The translations under genes and the position numbers were made by a program. 64,000 bases of DNA from Ciona intestinalis (lineage: Eukaryota; Chordata; Ascidiacea; Phlebobranchia; Cionidae), in assembly GCF_000224145.3 (NCBI RefSeq), contig NC_020175.2, positions 3,052,381 through 3,116,380 on the forward strand. The letters run 5' to 3'. Below the pieces are notes generated by a model. The model was not told the DNA's origin and did not search any database. It worked only from the letters and a program-made list of their open reading frames with translations. Below are positions 21,719-33,700 of the stretch, piece by piece. The stretch's first letter is position 1. The number at the start of each line of letters is the position of its first letter.

Positions 21719-24700
21719 ACTTAACCATTGAAAGTTCCCTGAAGACATGCGAAGAAGTTTGGCTGAGTAAGGTCTTTGAGATTCGTCCTCACACTAGAGG
21801 GCAGTCTAAAGCTGTTGGACCTGATCTGGAGGCTGGTAGTGAAGTCACGGGAAGCGAGATGATGCCTCATGCTCTTCTGCAGACACACGAGGGCAGCAGG
21901 TGAGAATTTTGTGATAATTTTTTTGCTCTAAATTTATGTTTCTTAGTTAAGATAATTATGTAAATTTATGTTTTTTAGTTAGTTAAATTTTAAATTTATG
22001 TCTCTTATGTGATTAAATTTATATTTCTTAGTAGAATACATTTTAAATTTATGTATGAAATTTTGTGTAAGTTTATGTCTCTTAGTTAATGGGGGAAACT
22101 ATGTAGGATTTTCCTGTTTTATAATTTTTTTGTTTAATATTTGATGTAAATTATTTCTCTTGGTAGTTTTAAATATTAATGTCTTTTTTATTTGGTTGAT
22201 TTTTTTTTTAAATCTGATTAATTTTTGGATTAATTGTGAAAAAAAGATCAAACTGTTTGGTGTACACTTAACTGTATTGATGTAAAAATGCAAACATAAT
22301 TGATGTATAGTAGGATGGGGGAAGATGGGACACCTTTAGCACAGAATATCTAAATATCCTGATTGTGTTTTAAACAATTAACAACGGTCTATGGGAGTCG
22401 TGAAGATACGGTTTCATAATTCTTTGAATTTTCTTTGTTTACTACTAAATAGGACGACAAAATAGAATGAAAAGGTGTCCCATCTTCCCCCACCCTACTA
22501 TACATTAAATGCACACTTATAAGTTAAAATAAACTTATTCATACTCATGTAAGTTGATAACATAATATATATTTTATATTTTATATTTTAACTGAATTTT
22601 CAATAATTTTTATTATTTTTCAATAAGTTGGTAAACTAATTTATATTTTTTCTGAATTTTCTTTAACTTTTATAATTTTTTTCTAAATTTTTAACTTTTT
22701 TTAAAATTTTTTTCTGCTAATTGTGATTTATAGAACTGGAGGTACTCGGACGAAGAGCATGAAGAGTGGTCCTCACAGTCGATCCTCTGATAAAACAGGA
22801 GGAGGATCAGTATCAAGAGGAAGAGGAGGTGGGAGGACATCAGTCCTCTCGCTTCCAGTAAGCCTCCTCAATCTCGTGGATGACCCGAGTCCGATCTGCC
22901 TCCTCAAAAATGTGGAGAAGATTTTTTCGGAGCTTGAGCATCATCAGGTAAGGGGATATTTTGCTAATTTGAAATTTGATTCTTTAAGGGTGAGGGTTCT
23001 GTTAAAAAGGTAACAGGAGTAAATTTTTAGTATAATTTTTATACTATTGGTTGCAATTTAGTTTTTTTTTCATTTTTGTTAAAGTCTTCATGGGTTACAC
23101 TTTTTTTATGGAGTATTGTTCCTACATCAAAGCGTACCAAAGGTCTTTGCATTAGAGCTAAGTTAAAAAATACTCTTTAAAGTTCTGTTACAAATTCCTA
23201 ACTTCCTAAATACTTAGTAACTAATAAGCGGGCAGGAGATTTATAAAACAAAACTTTGTGTTATAAATACTGCAATAAATTTATTACATTCATTTATTTG
23301 AGTATGTGAATGAATGTAACTTACCTTATCCTCGCGTGGCCAGTAAACGACAGTCGTTGTCACACGGGTTTAACACCTCGTGCCAGCTTACGAGTTACCA
23401 TGTATGTTACTTTGTGGGTGATTATTTTTTTGGATTTTTTTCAATTTTTTTATGTATGGCTGATAATTTAAACAACCCATTAGTGACCACTGGGTCGGAG
23501 CAATTGCCATTAAGTGTCTTGCCTAAGGACACATACGCCCACAATGGTAGCAGCGTCGAGCCTTGAACCCATCAACTCTGGGTTAAAGGCAGGCGCGCTT
23601 ACCACAATGCCACGGCGCCGGAAATGTGATGAAAATCAACATGTTAAAATATATCAATACAAATTTTCTAGGTTGAGTTGAACAGAATGCAGAGCAACAG
23701 TGCCATTGGTTCATTCCTTGATGAAGTAACAAAGTGGCAAAAACGTTTGCACCTCATCGAAGCTGTGTTGGAAGCTTGGGTGAGCGTGCAAATGAAGTGG
23801 GTACAACTTGATGACGTGTATTCAGGTGGGGGTTTAATAACCTTAAGCATTAAAATTTTTTTAATATTTTCGATTTTTTTTGCGATTTGTAATTAAAATG
23901 CATGGAATTAAAAATTGAGTTTAAAATTTAATTTTTTAAAATTTTGGTTTAGAGCTATGCACAGGCTACAGTGATTCTGCAGATTTATATTTTAAAATTA
24001 ATGGTGAAAATGGTCGTTTATAGATTGGTTTTATATTTGTTATGGTTATATCAGTTAGAGCTGCTGGCATTGTTTCACGTTTATACTAGAATTGTGTTTC
24101 ATTTTACTATATTCACAATGTCGAAAATTATTATAGTCCAAAATATAAAGAGATTTTAAGGAAATCGAACGGCAAAGCCTTTGAGTTTGTTAGTATTTTG
24201 TTTATATTTTTGGACAGATTAATTTTTCAATCTACTGTCTTCTTGCTTAGCTGTATTCTTTATGTTTTATTTCTTCACACCTGTTAGGAAAGCTCTATTG
24301 AAGCAATTGCTGTTATAAACACAATAATGTATCCTGCACATAGAGGTTTGTCCCGGCGCCGTGGCGTAGTGGTTAGCGCGCCTGCCTGTAACCATTANNN
24401 NNNNNNNNNNNNNNNNNNNNNNNNNNNNNNNNNNNNNNNNNNNNNNNATCAGCCATACATTAAATATGAAAGATCCCCCTTAAAATAATCACTCACAAAG
24501 TAACATACATGGTAACTCGTAAGCTGGCACGAGGTGTTAAACCCGTGTGATAACGACTGTCGTTTTCCGGCCACGCAAGGATAAAGTAAGTTACATTCAT
24601 TCAGGTGCTGATGTACGAACTGCACTTGCGCATGAAGCAAACATGTTTGCTGTGATGAGTAAAGACTTCAGATTACTGATGAGAGCTACAGAGAAAAACA

Positions 24701-27700
24701 CAAATGTTCTCCAGAGCTGCTCCAGAAAAGGTGAAAAACACTATATTAAAAATTTAATCTGGTTATAATTATTAAGTGTATAATGATTTTTTTTACAAAT
24801 TAGTGAAGTAAAAATTATCTCATTTTTTTTTAGTGTTTTCAATTTGGATAACATATTGGTGACCACTGGGTTGGAATAATGACCACTTAGTGTTTTGCCC
24901 AACACATAACTAAATTGGTAGTAGGAACACTGAGTCTCTTACCCAAAATCATATACAAGTCACACAGTCTTTTTTTTCCTACTTTTTATAATTTTTGCCA
25001 ACTTTTTATCAACTTTGTCAATTTTTATCATTTTTTAATTTTTTTTATCATTTTGGACAATTTTGCCAATTTTTATCATTTCTCTATTTTTTATCATTTT
25101 TACCATTTTTTTAAATTTATATTCAACAGGTCTTCTTCCAATGCTTGAGAAAATGGATATTAAAATGGAGTCGTGTCGTCATGCGTTGCTAGGCAACCTG
25201 GAGCGACGACGTCAGCGTTTCCCCCGTTTCTACTTCCTCTCACCCGAAGATGTAATGAACATTGTGTGTTTTGGATACGACCTCGATGCTGTTAATAAGT
25301 GAGTAAAATATGAATTTTAAATGAAACTGTTAGGTAGATAAAATTATCCAAGTAACTGAACATTTTTAAATTTTTCATTTGTCAGTCATAACAAAAAAAA
25401 TAAAAATTGTTGATAAGTTGCCCAGTTTTTAAAAAAAACTATTAACTGGATAATATTATCTAATTACTGACTATTTTTAATTTGTCCATTTGTCAGTCAT
25501 ACCGAAAAAATAAAAAATTGCTGATAAGTTGCCCAGTTTGTGATTTATAAGCAGACACAAGGTGTTTAGGGCTGCCCTTTGAGGAGTAAGATTCATGCAA
25601 TCTTTGTGGGCGTATGTGTCCTTGGGCAAGACACTTAAGGACAATTGCTCCAACCCAGTGGTCACTAATGGGTTGTCCAAATTATCAGTCATACATAAAA
25701 CAAACAAAAATACAAAGAAAAATAATCACCTACCAAGTTACATATGTAGTAACTCGTAAGCTGGCACGAGGTTTATGAAACAGAACACCTGTGTTACAAG
25801 GAGGATGGTCGACTCATAGCCCTATCACAACAGAGTAAATAAGTAAAAACAAAACCCCCAAAAAAGTAATCGTCCACAAAGTAAAATACTTGGTAACTCG
25901 TAAGCTGGCACGAGGTGTATGAAACAGAACACTCGTGTTTAACGACTGTCGTTTTCTGACCACGTGAGGATAAAGTAAGGTATATTCATTCATGCAATCA
26001 TTGTGTATAAAACGACTTGCATGCAATGGATTTGTTATTGAAGTCCAATTTATCTCAGTTCCTCATATAGGATCTTTCTTCTGTCTATTTAGGTGCTGGA
26101 TAACAGGTTTACTGTTAATGGAATATTCTATTGTTTTTTTGCTTTAAAATTTTAACATTTTCTAATTTTTAAGTTGGAGGAATATTTTGGGCCAAAATTT
26201 TACTTTCTCCACCAGGTACTTGTGTAAGGTTCTTTGTATTTTTCATTTTGCTTAAAATTTTGAACATTTTTTTATATTTTTAAATTTAAAGAATTTTTTG
26301 GGGGCCAAAAATTTTTACAACTTATCTTCACCGGGTACTTGTCAAAGATTCATTGTTTTTTTTTGCTTAAAATTTGGAACTTTTTTCAATTTTTATTGGA
26401 AGAATTTTTTCGCCAAATTTTTTTACAACTTTCTCTACCAGGTACTTGTGCAAGATTCTTCCCCATCTTGGTAAACTTGTATTTGAGGAAGTTACAAAAC
26501 CCACAAACTTGACACCACCGCCACGCCATACATCGGCTAGCCCTAAAAAAAAATATAAGGTCACTGGTGTATCGAGCTCTGCTGGTGAGGTCATGACCTT
26601 TCATCGACCACTTGTTTACGAAGGCCCCATGTCACTATGGTTACCCCAGCTACTAATGTCCATACAAGCTACTTTACAGGTATAAAAAAATGTATTATTT
26701 TGGTATTAGATTGAATGCATTGGCACACTGGTAAGCGCGTATGTCTCTAAGCTAGGGGTTACAGGTTCAAGGCACATCGATGCTATTTTTGTGGGCGAAT
26801 GTGTCCTTGGCCAAGACACTTCACGTCTAGTGCCTGCCTTTAAAATAGAGGTTAGGGGTTCAAGCCATACACAAAACAAACAAAAATACAAAGAAAAATA
26901 ATCTCCTACCAAGTTACATATGTAGTAACTCGTAAGCTGGCACGAGGTTTATGAAACAGAACACCTGTGTTACAAGGAGGATGGTCGACTGATTAAATAT
27001 CATAGCCCTATCACGACAGAGTAAATAAGTAATAATAATTAAAAGTAAGGGATACCAGGTTCAGAGCTTGGTAATGCTACTTAATTTATTTAACTTTTTG
27101 GCAAAACTCGTAACACTAATTAAATCCAGTGGTAACTAATGGGTTGTTAAGATTGACATTCATATATGCAGAAGTCGTTCCAAAGTTGGTATTTTGTAAA
27201 CAACAGCGCTATGTATAAAACCACCATACACATATTTCAATGCAGTTTTATTTAACTTAAATATATGAAGCTAAATTGCCAGAAGAGCTGTTTTACCTTT
27301 ATATTATAGCTGACAGCAACAGTTTATTGGTGCGAAAAATACGCGTCTGGGTGCAATGCCGTGTTGCGGCACCGGTCGCACGAAGGACTTGAATGGGCTT
27401 TCAGGGTGTTGGGGTAACATGCCAAATCTGACCTAAATCCCAGGTCCTTGACAAGGACCTTGCCCATAAAGAATAAAAAAAAACAAAAAAATACATTTTT
27501 TTTTAACTTAAATAAGAAAATTCTGTACAATTTTCAAAGGAAAATCTGCACATAGCTTTGGGCAATGAGGCAAGACCTGCTCAGATCGTTCAAACTTTAC
27601 GAAGCGCTGGAGCGTCTCGCGTTCGAATCAGTCGTCCTTCGTCTGCAGTCTCACAAAGGTCCGGCTCTGATAATATCCCTCGTGTGGCGGTAACTGCCGC

Positions 27701-30700
27701 ACATCAAACATCGGACACAGAATCGTTAGCGAGTGGTAAAGGCCTCCCAATGCTTGATGAGAAGGTAAAAATAATAATAATAACTTTATTTGTCTCTGCG
27801 ATTACAGTAGCGAAGATTTATAAATTTTTAAACAAAATATCAGGATATAGCGACAAAACTACTAAACATGTTTACACACGCTTGTTAAAACAAAATACTA
27901 AACACGCTTACAGTTAAAAACATGTTTTGTAGGGTATTTGTATTTTAATCTATAGTATACTACTTTTCTAGGAGTAATAAGCAAAGGCCATGGATTTTTT
28001 AGTTTTTAATAAAATCTAGGCTGACTTTGTTAGACATTAATGTAGTGAATGAAATAGACTTTAGCTCAGCTTAAAAAAAATGGATAACAAACTGAGATGC
28101 TAACCTATCTAATGTCATGATTAATCTATTTTTAGGGTTTTGTCTTTAACTAGTGTTTTAGGTCTTGTTTTATCATCCACACCTGCAAAAAATGAAACGA
28201 TCAAAGAAAATAATCACCCATACTTGGTAACTAGTAAGCTGGCACGAAGTGTATGAAACAAAACACTTGTGTTATAACGACTGTCACTTCCCGGCCGCGC
28301 TAGGATAACGTAAGTAACATTTAACTTTCATTCCAGCCCTCTACTATGGCCACCCAGCTTAGCACAACACTTGGAGCTTCTATTGAGCCGACCCAGGTCT
28401 CATGGACTTTAGACAACCCCACACAGATAGTGTTGCTTGCCACCACAGTGCAGGTTTGTATCTTATTTATTCCCAAACCACACCACACTAATGTATTATA
28501 CAGCTATCTCATTTTCAGTTGACTGCAATTTACGCTTGTTTTAGCGTCTATTGTTTAAACACATTTTTTGTAGGAGTTGTGAGGATATGGTTTTATAATT
28601 CTTTGCATAACTTTTGTTTGCTACCAAATGGGTCAAGAAAATAAAGTAAAAAATTGTCGCATTTTTTCCACCCTACTATATGTTGTTTTATTTTAAAACA
28701 ACATTCACATAAATTAAATTATAAATAAATTAATACCAAACTTTTTTACAATACAGATGAATGGGAGCATTCAAGATGCGATTGAAAAAACTTCTAAAGG
28801 AGATGACTTGGCTTTAATAAAAGTTGCTGATCTTATTAACAATCAACTCAGTGAAGCTGTTATCATGTTAAAGGTATTTTAAAATTTAGTAACTACAATT
28901 TAGAAATATTAAATGTATGTGTTCTACTTTATTGGCTAGTTATTTTGAAAAAAAAACACAGAAATATTGGCTAAACAGTTTTATTGTCATTGTATTCTAC
29001 ATGGGTGGTGTGTTTTGTCAAAACTTACCAAAAAACTTGGATTTGCGCCAGAGTTGGCTCAATCCCCATTTTCGTTAATGGTGTTATTATTTAAGAAAAA
29101 TTAGGTTTTTACTTTAACATACCATTAATTGAATAAATGTCTTCAAATAGCTTACATATTCTTTTTACAACTACACCAGAAAATTAGAAATCAAATTTCA
29201 ATCTGTTTAGCATTACCAAAGTTATTTTTAATTCATTTTTCGGGTGTATTGTTATATAAATGACCAAACCTACAAATTAATCTTTGATTCTTTTCTCTTC
29301 ATTATTTAAATAAGCTACCCCATCGTTTTCGAAGAGATAAATAAAATAATAAATCATGTTAATTTTACCAAAGGATATTTATTCATTAATAGTTACCTAA
29401 ACAAGCCTTTGACATTGGTGTAATGACCTAATCTAACTTTTATTGAAGGATTTTTTTTAACTTTCTTTATTACTTATGGGTGAGGTCCTTGTGGAGGACC
29501 TGGGAATTAGGCCAGATTTGGCCCATTACCCCTACACCCAGAAAGCCCATTCAAGTCCTTCGTGCGACCGGTGTCGTGACACCGCATCGTAGTCAGACAC
29601 GTATTTTTCGCTCTATTTTTATCCCTGTGTGCTTAGGAGTTTAATGAAGAAATATGGGCATTTTAATTAACAAATGTTATCCAGGGTATGGAAGATGAGA
29701 GAGCAGTGAGGCTGAGAAGTGCAAAGAAAAAGGGGACTTCTCATGGAAGAGAACGTAACGAAGAAGGGGGAAAAGTTGAATCAGATGCATCAGAATCTAT
29801 AAGGGCACCTTCAACTAGGTAAATATGAAACGTTTAAATGAGCAATGTAGTAACAGCCGGAACAAATCACAAAGATACATGGTTTGGGGAAATTTTAAAA
29901 CATATTGTGATTTGGGGTAATCTCAAATGTGAATGAATGTATGTAACTTGTTTATCCCTGCATGGCTGGAAATTGATAGCAGTTAAACACAGGTGTTCAA
30001 ACACCACGTCCCAGCTTATGAGTTACCACGAGTGTAACTTTTTGGGAGGTTGTTTTTTTGAATATTTAATCATTTTTTATATATGGCCAACAATTTAGAC
30101 AGCTTATTAATGACCACTAGACTGGACTAATTGCCGTTAAGTGTCTCGCCCAAGGACGCATACGCCCACAATGGTAGCAGCGACCCCTAAAAATTAAATC
30201 AATCTTGTACAAAAAATATGATGGAATTTTAAAATGTACAGTCCAGCGCGGTTTAACTAAATGATGAACCTCTGGGTTAGACGCTCACACGCTACCAAAC
30301 TGTCTATGCCGCCAGACAAATGTCTGCCAACGCTAGACAGCATTGAGTTTAGAAAAAACCCATACCCAACACTACTTAATGGGACATACCAACAAAAATC
30401 AAAATTTGTGTATTGGAAGCTTAAATGTGATCTAAAGGTACCATCAAAGTTTCAAAATACAAAACAGCTTTTGAAAAAAAATGAGTTTAAATCTCCCAAA
30501 TTCAAGCGCTGGAGTGAAAAAAAGGCCATCTTCATCTATATATAGTAGGGTGGGGGAAGACGGGACACATTTAGCACATAATATACAAATATCTTGATCG
30601 TGTTTTAAACAATTAACAACGGTATATGGCAGTCGTTAGGATATGTTTTATAATTCTTTAAATTTTCTTTGTTTACTACCAAATGTGACGAGAAAATAGA

Positions 30701-33700
30701 ATGATGGTGTCCCATCTTCCCCCACCTTACTATACAAATTTTCATTTTTTTGGTATAGTAGGGTGGGGGAAGATGGGACATTCTATTTTCTCGTCTCCTT
30801 TGATAGTAAAGAAAGAACTTTCAAAATATTATAAAACCGTTTCCTCTCGACTCCCATATACCGTTGTTAATTGTTTAAAACACGATCAGAATTTTTGAAT
30901 ATTATTAGCTAAAAGTGTCCCATCTTCCCCCACAGTACTATATGCCTTTATTGAATATTTTGTAGATCCATGTTAGATGACGACATGGAAGGTGCAGATG
31001 ACACGTTTAATGAAGATGCATTGGGAGGAGGAGATACAGGTTCGTTATTCGCTTGAATTTTTTAAATGTACCTAAAAAGTGAAAATATAAATATAGACTT
31101 TAAATCTTGTAAGAATCGTTCGTAAAATTTTATGTAAAATGTGAAAAAAAAATTATTTATTTTTATTTTTTATATACGGTATTTGTATATTATTTTGTTA
31201 CTGTCATAATTTATAAACATTTATTTTAAAGTGTAAGTATAAATAACGTTCTTGAATCTTGTCAAAAATTGTATCCTAAGGCGAAATTTTATCCTAAATT
31301 TAAAAAAAATTCCCCTCTTCTGGATTTTTTTAGGAGGAGGGCCGATAAACACGATGCAGAGTTTGCTCTTCACTGAACAAGTGAGATCTGGATCAAGAGG
31401 AACGAGAGGAGACATATTAGATGGGGATGCGAATGAACTTAACAACCAGGTGAAAATAAATACTATATACTATGCCTAAAGTATTGGTTTATATTGTTAT
31501 TTATAGGAGCATTCTTGATTGAGATGAGAGTTTTATGACTTAAATTTGCTCACTTTTTACAGCATAGCATTTAGAATTTTACCAATTTTTTTTAACTTAA
31601 ATTTACATTAGTCTTGTAGTTATTGGGATACATTTCTAAAACAGTCTGTCTAGCAAAAAAATGGATAAAGCCAAATGTTGGTATTGCCAGTAGAGCTATT
31701 TCACCTTCATGTTATAGCTGGCAGAAACTGTTTACCTTTTTGGGTTATAAAGCACAGACTGTCCCCACCATAAAAATCAGCATATTTGGTCTAATATCAA
31801 TGTATATCTCTAGAATGGGACAGGGTTTAAGGTTATTTATGGGCATGGCTTTACACATAGTACTAATCAGAACCATTCACTCCTACACAACAGAATAAAA
31901 AGAAGCACCCCCACCGCAAATATCATCATTTAACTCGCATAAAAATATCCAAAAAAATAATCACCTACAAAGTAACATACATGGTAACTCGTAAGCTGGC
32001 ACGAGGTGTATGAACACCTGTGTTATAACGACTGTCGTTTTCCGGCCATGCGAAGATAAAGCAAGTCACATTCATTCATTCATTCAACAATGCTTGGTCT
32101 AGTATCAATGTTTTACTGCAGGATGGCACAGAAGTTAGCAACCAGCCTGATGGAAAGTTGCTTCTCTTCCCTTCCCAAATACAGAAAATATCAGGCTTGA
32201 TAAGCATTATGACACAACAGAGGGATGTATGCCATCATATGCGGAAATCCATTTTTAATGGTTCAAGTGGACGTACAGATCCAAACGAGGTAATCTTGTT
32301 TTAATATTTCATATAAACTAAATTTAAAAACAATGTTGTGTTAAAATATGTGGCGGAAAATGTTTCATGGAGATTTTAATTTTTTTTTTGGTAGCCATTT
32401 TGAAAATTATGCATTTATTATAATGTAACGTGATACGTGAAGGTAGATAAAAGTAAAAAGTGTATGTTAATATGAGATAAGCTTAACAAGCTATTTATCT
32501 ATTAGGCTGGTGTGTTAATAAAAAACAATTATCAAAAAATTGTTTTAAAAATTGTTAGGTGTTTTTAATGTATATGCGATACTTTCCACACTTTTGCTTT
32601 TAAAGTGCAGTAAAAAGTGTAGCTTATTTTTTTACATGTCATTCTGACCTTGCAGTTTTTTTCATCACTGCATTAAGATATTAGCATTATGTCAGCTATA
32701 TTTTGGTAATGAAGTCATATCTATTCCCTTAAATAGAAAGATAGTAAAATAATTATTTTTAGAGCATTGGTAACTTGAACTTAAATGTTTTTCATTTATT
32801 AAAGTGTACAGGCAAAATATATTTCACTTAAAAACTTGTCAAGAAAAGAAAGAGAACCTTTATGTAAGAAATAGCATTAATTTGAGATGCAGGTGAATTT
32901 GTGAGCATATACAGAACAGAAGATACAGACTCAGGACAAGCTAGAAGTTAATATAAGTCATTCTTAAAACAATGCAACTTAAAAAAGCTTTATTATGTTT
33001 AGAAAATAGATTTTTATGTGGATAATTAATCCAATTGTCATTCTTAAAACAATGCAACTTAAAAAAGCTTTATTATGTTTAGAAAACAGATTTTTATGTG
33101 GATAATTAATCCAATTGTCATTCTTAAAACAATGCAACTTAAAAAAGCTTTATTATGTTTAGAAAACAGATTTTTATGTGGATAATTAATCCAATTGTCA
33201 TTCTTAAAATAATGCAACTTGAAAAACTTCCACATTGAAAGAAAAAATTGTAAAAATACAGTAACTTTTACAGTTATTTGAATGGAAAATGAAACTGCAC
33301 CACAAATACAATCCTGATAATATGGAAGTGAAGGTTCATGTCAACCAGTGGTGTTTTGATTATGGCTTTGAATATCAAGGCTCTGCAATGAGGTAAAATA
33401 ATCTACATTAGGGGTTATGATATAAACAGTATATGCTCACATTTTAGTTGATGTTAATACATTCTAAATTAAAAACGAAAATAATGATATTTTTATTAAG
33501 TAGCACAAAAATAGTTTTTCTTTATTAATTTTAGTAGTATGTTATAATATGTACAATTATGCCAAGACTAATGAAAGGGTTGCGTGACTTCTCCAGTTTA
33601 AAATCTGCCATATTCAAAATTTACCTTTAAAAATCACATTTAATTTTAAGATCACACCTAATTTTTTACCTAACTTTTGACACAGATATGTTGTAAGCCC

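Larger units (their letters stand above)
21719..27764 (+). other. DNHD1: Dynein exons: N-terminal region and first half of the linker
   Basis: Exons 21719-21899, 22734-22947, 23672-23825, 24605-24730, 25130-25298, 26442-26679 and 27540-27764. A Gly/Ser/Arg-rich stretch (exon 2) precedes linker landmarks: VLEAWVSVQMKWVQLDDVY (matching 'L..WL.VQR.W.YLE.IF'), RRRQRFPRFYFLSPEDVMNI (matching 'KR..FPRFYFLS...LL.IL') and CKILPHLGKLVFEEV. The last exon starts at 27540, not at the nearby AG at 27555, because only 27540 keeps phase and gives TLQENLHIAL, the usual 'TL...L..A' helix. Exon 24605 begins exactly at a SINE tail. Confidence 0.8.
28337..32289 (+). other. DNHD1: Dynein exons: second half of the linker
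   Basis: Exons 28337-28453, 28757-28873, 29685-29818, 30966-31039, 31334-31449 and 32122-32289. SWTLDNPTQIVLLATTVQ matches the dynein 'W....PGQVV......W' linker block, and ISGLISIMTQQRDVCHHM matches 'L..L..LT.L.H.RDV'. Between them, exons 29685, 30966 and 31334 encode Lys/Glu/Ser- and Gly-rich low-complexity sequence not found in ordinary linkers. MITEs at 30539 and 30757 sit just before the exon at 30966. Confidence 0.75.

Noticed and set aside
24351-24397. tRNA genes at SINE heads (also 35411, 51162, 54599, 23600)
   Set aside because: Box A/B-like motifs are present, but each is followed by the SINE body and no complete cloverleaf was seen.
27310-27416. Candidate dynein exon after ATTATAG (reading LTATVYWCEKYAS...)
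   Set aside because: The sequence is repeat-derived (matches 31682-31735 and 29475-29625), no donor gives the right phase, and the exon at 27540-27764 follows 26679 in phase without it.
30261-30545. 94-residue open frame (MMNLWVRRSHATKLS...)
   Set aside because: It lies in a dynein intron with no splice context or recognisable family and runs into a MITE.
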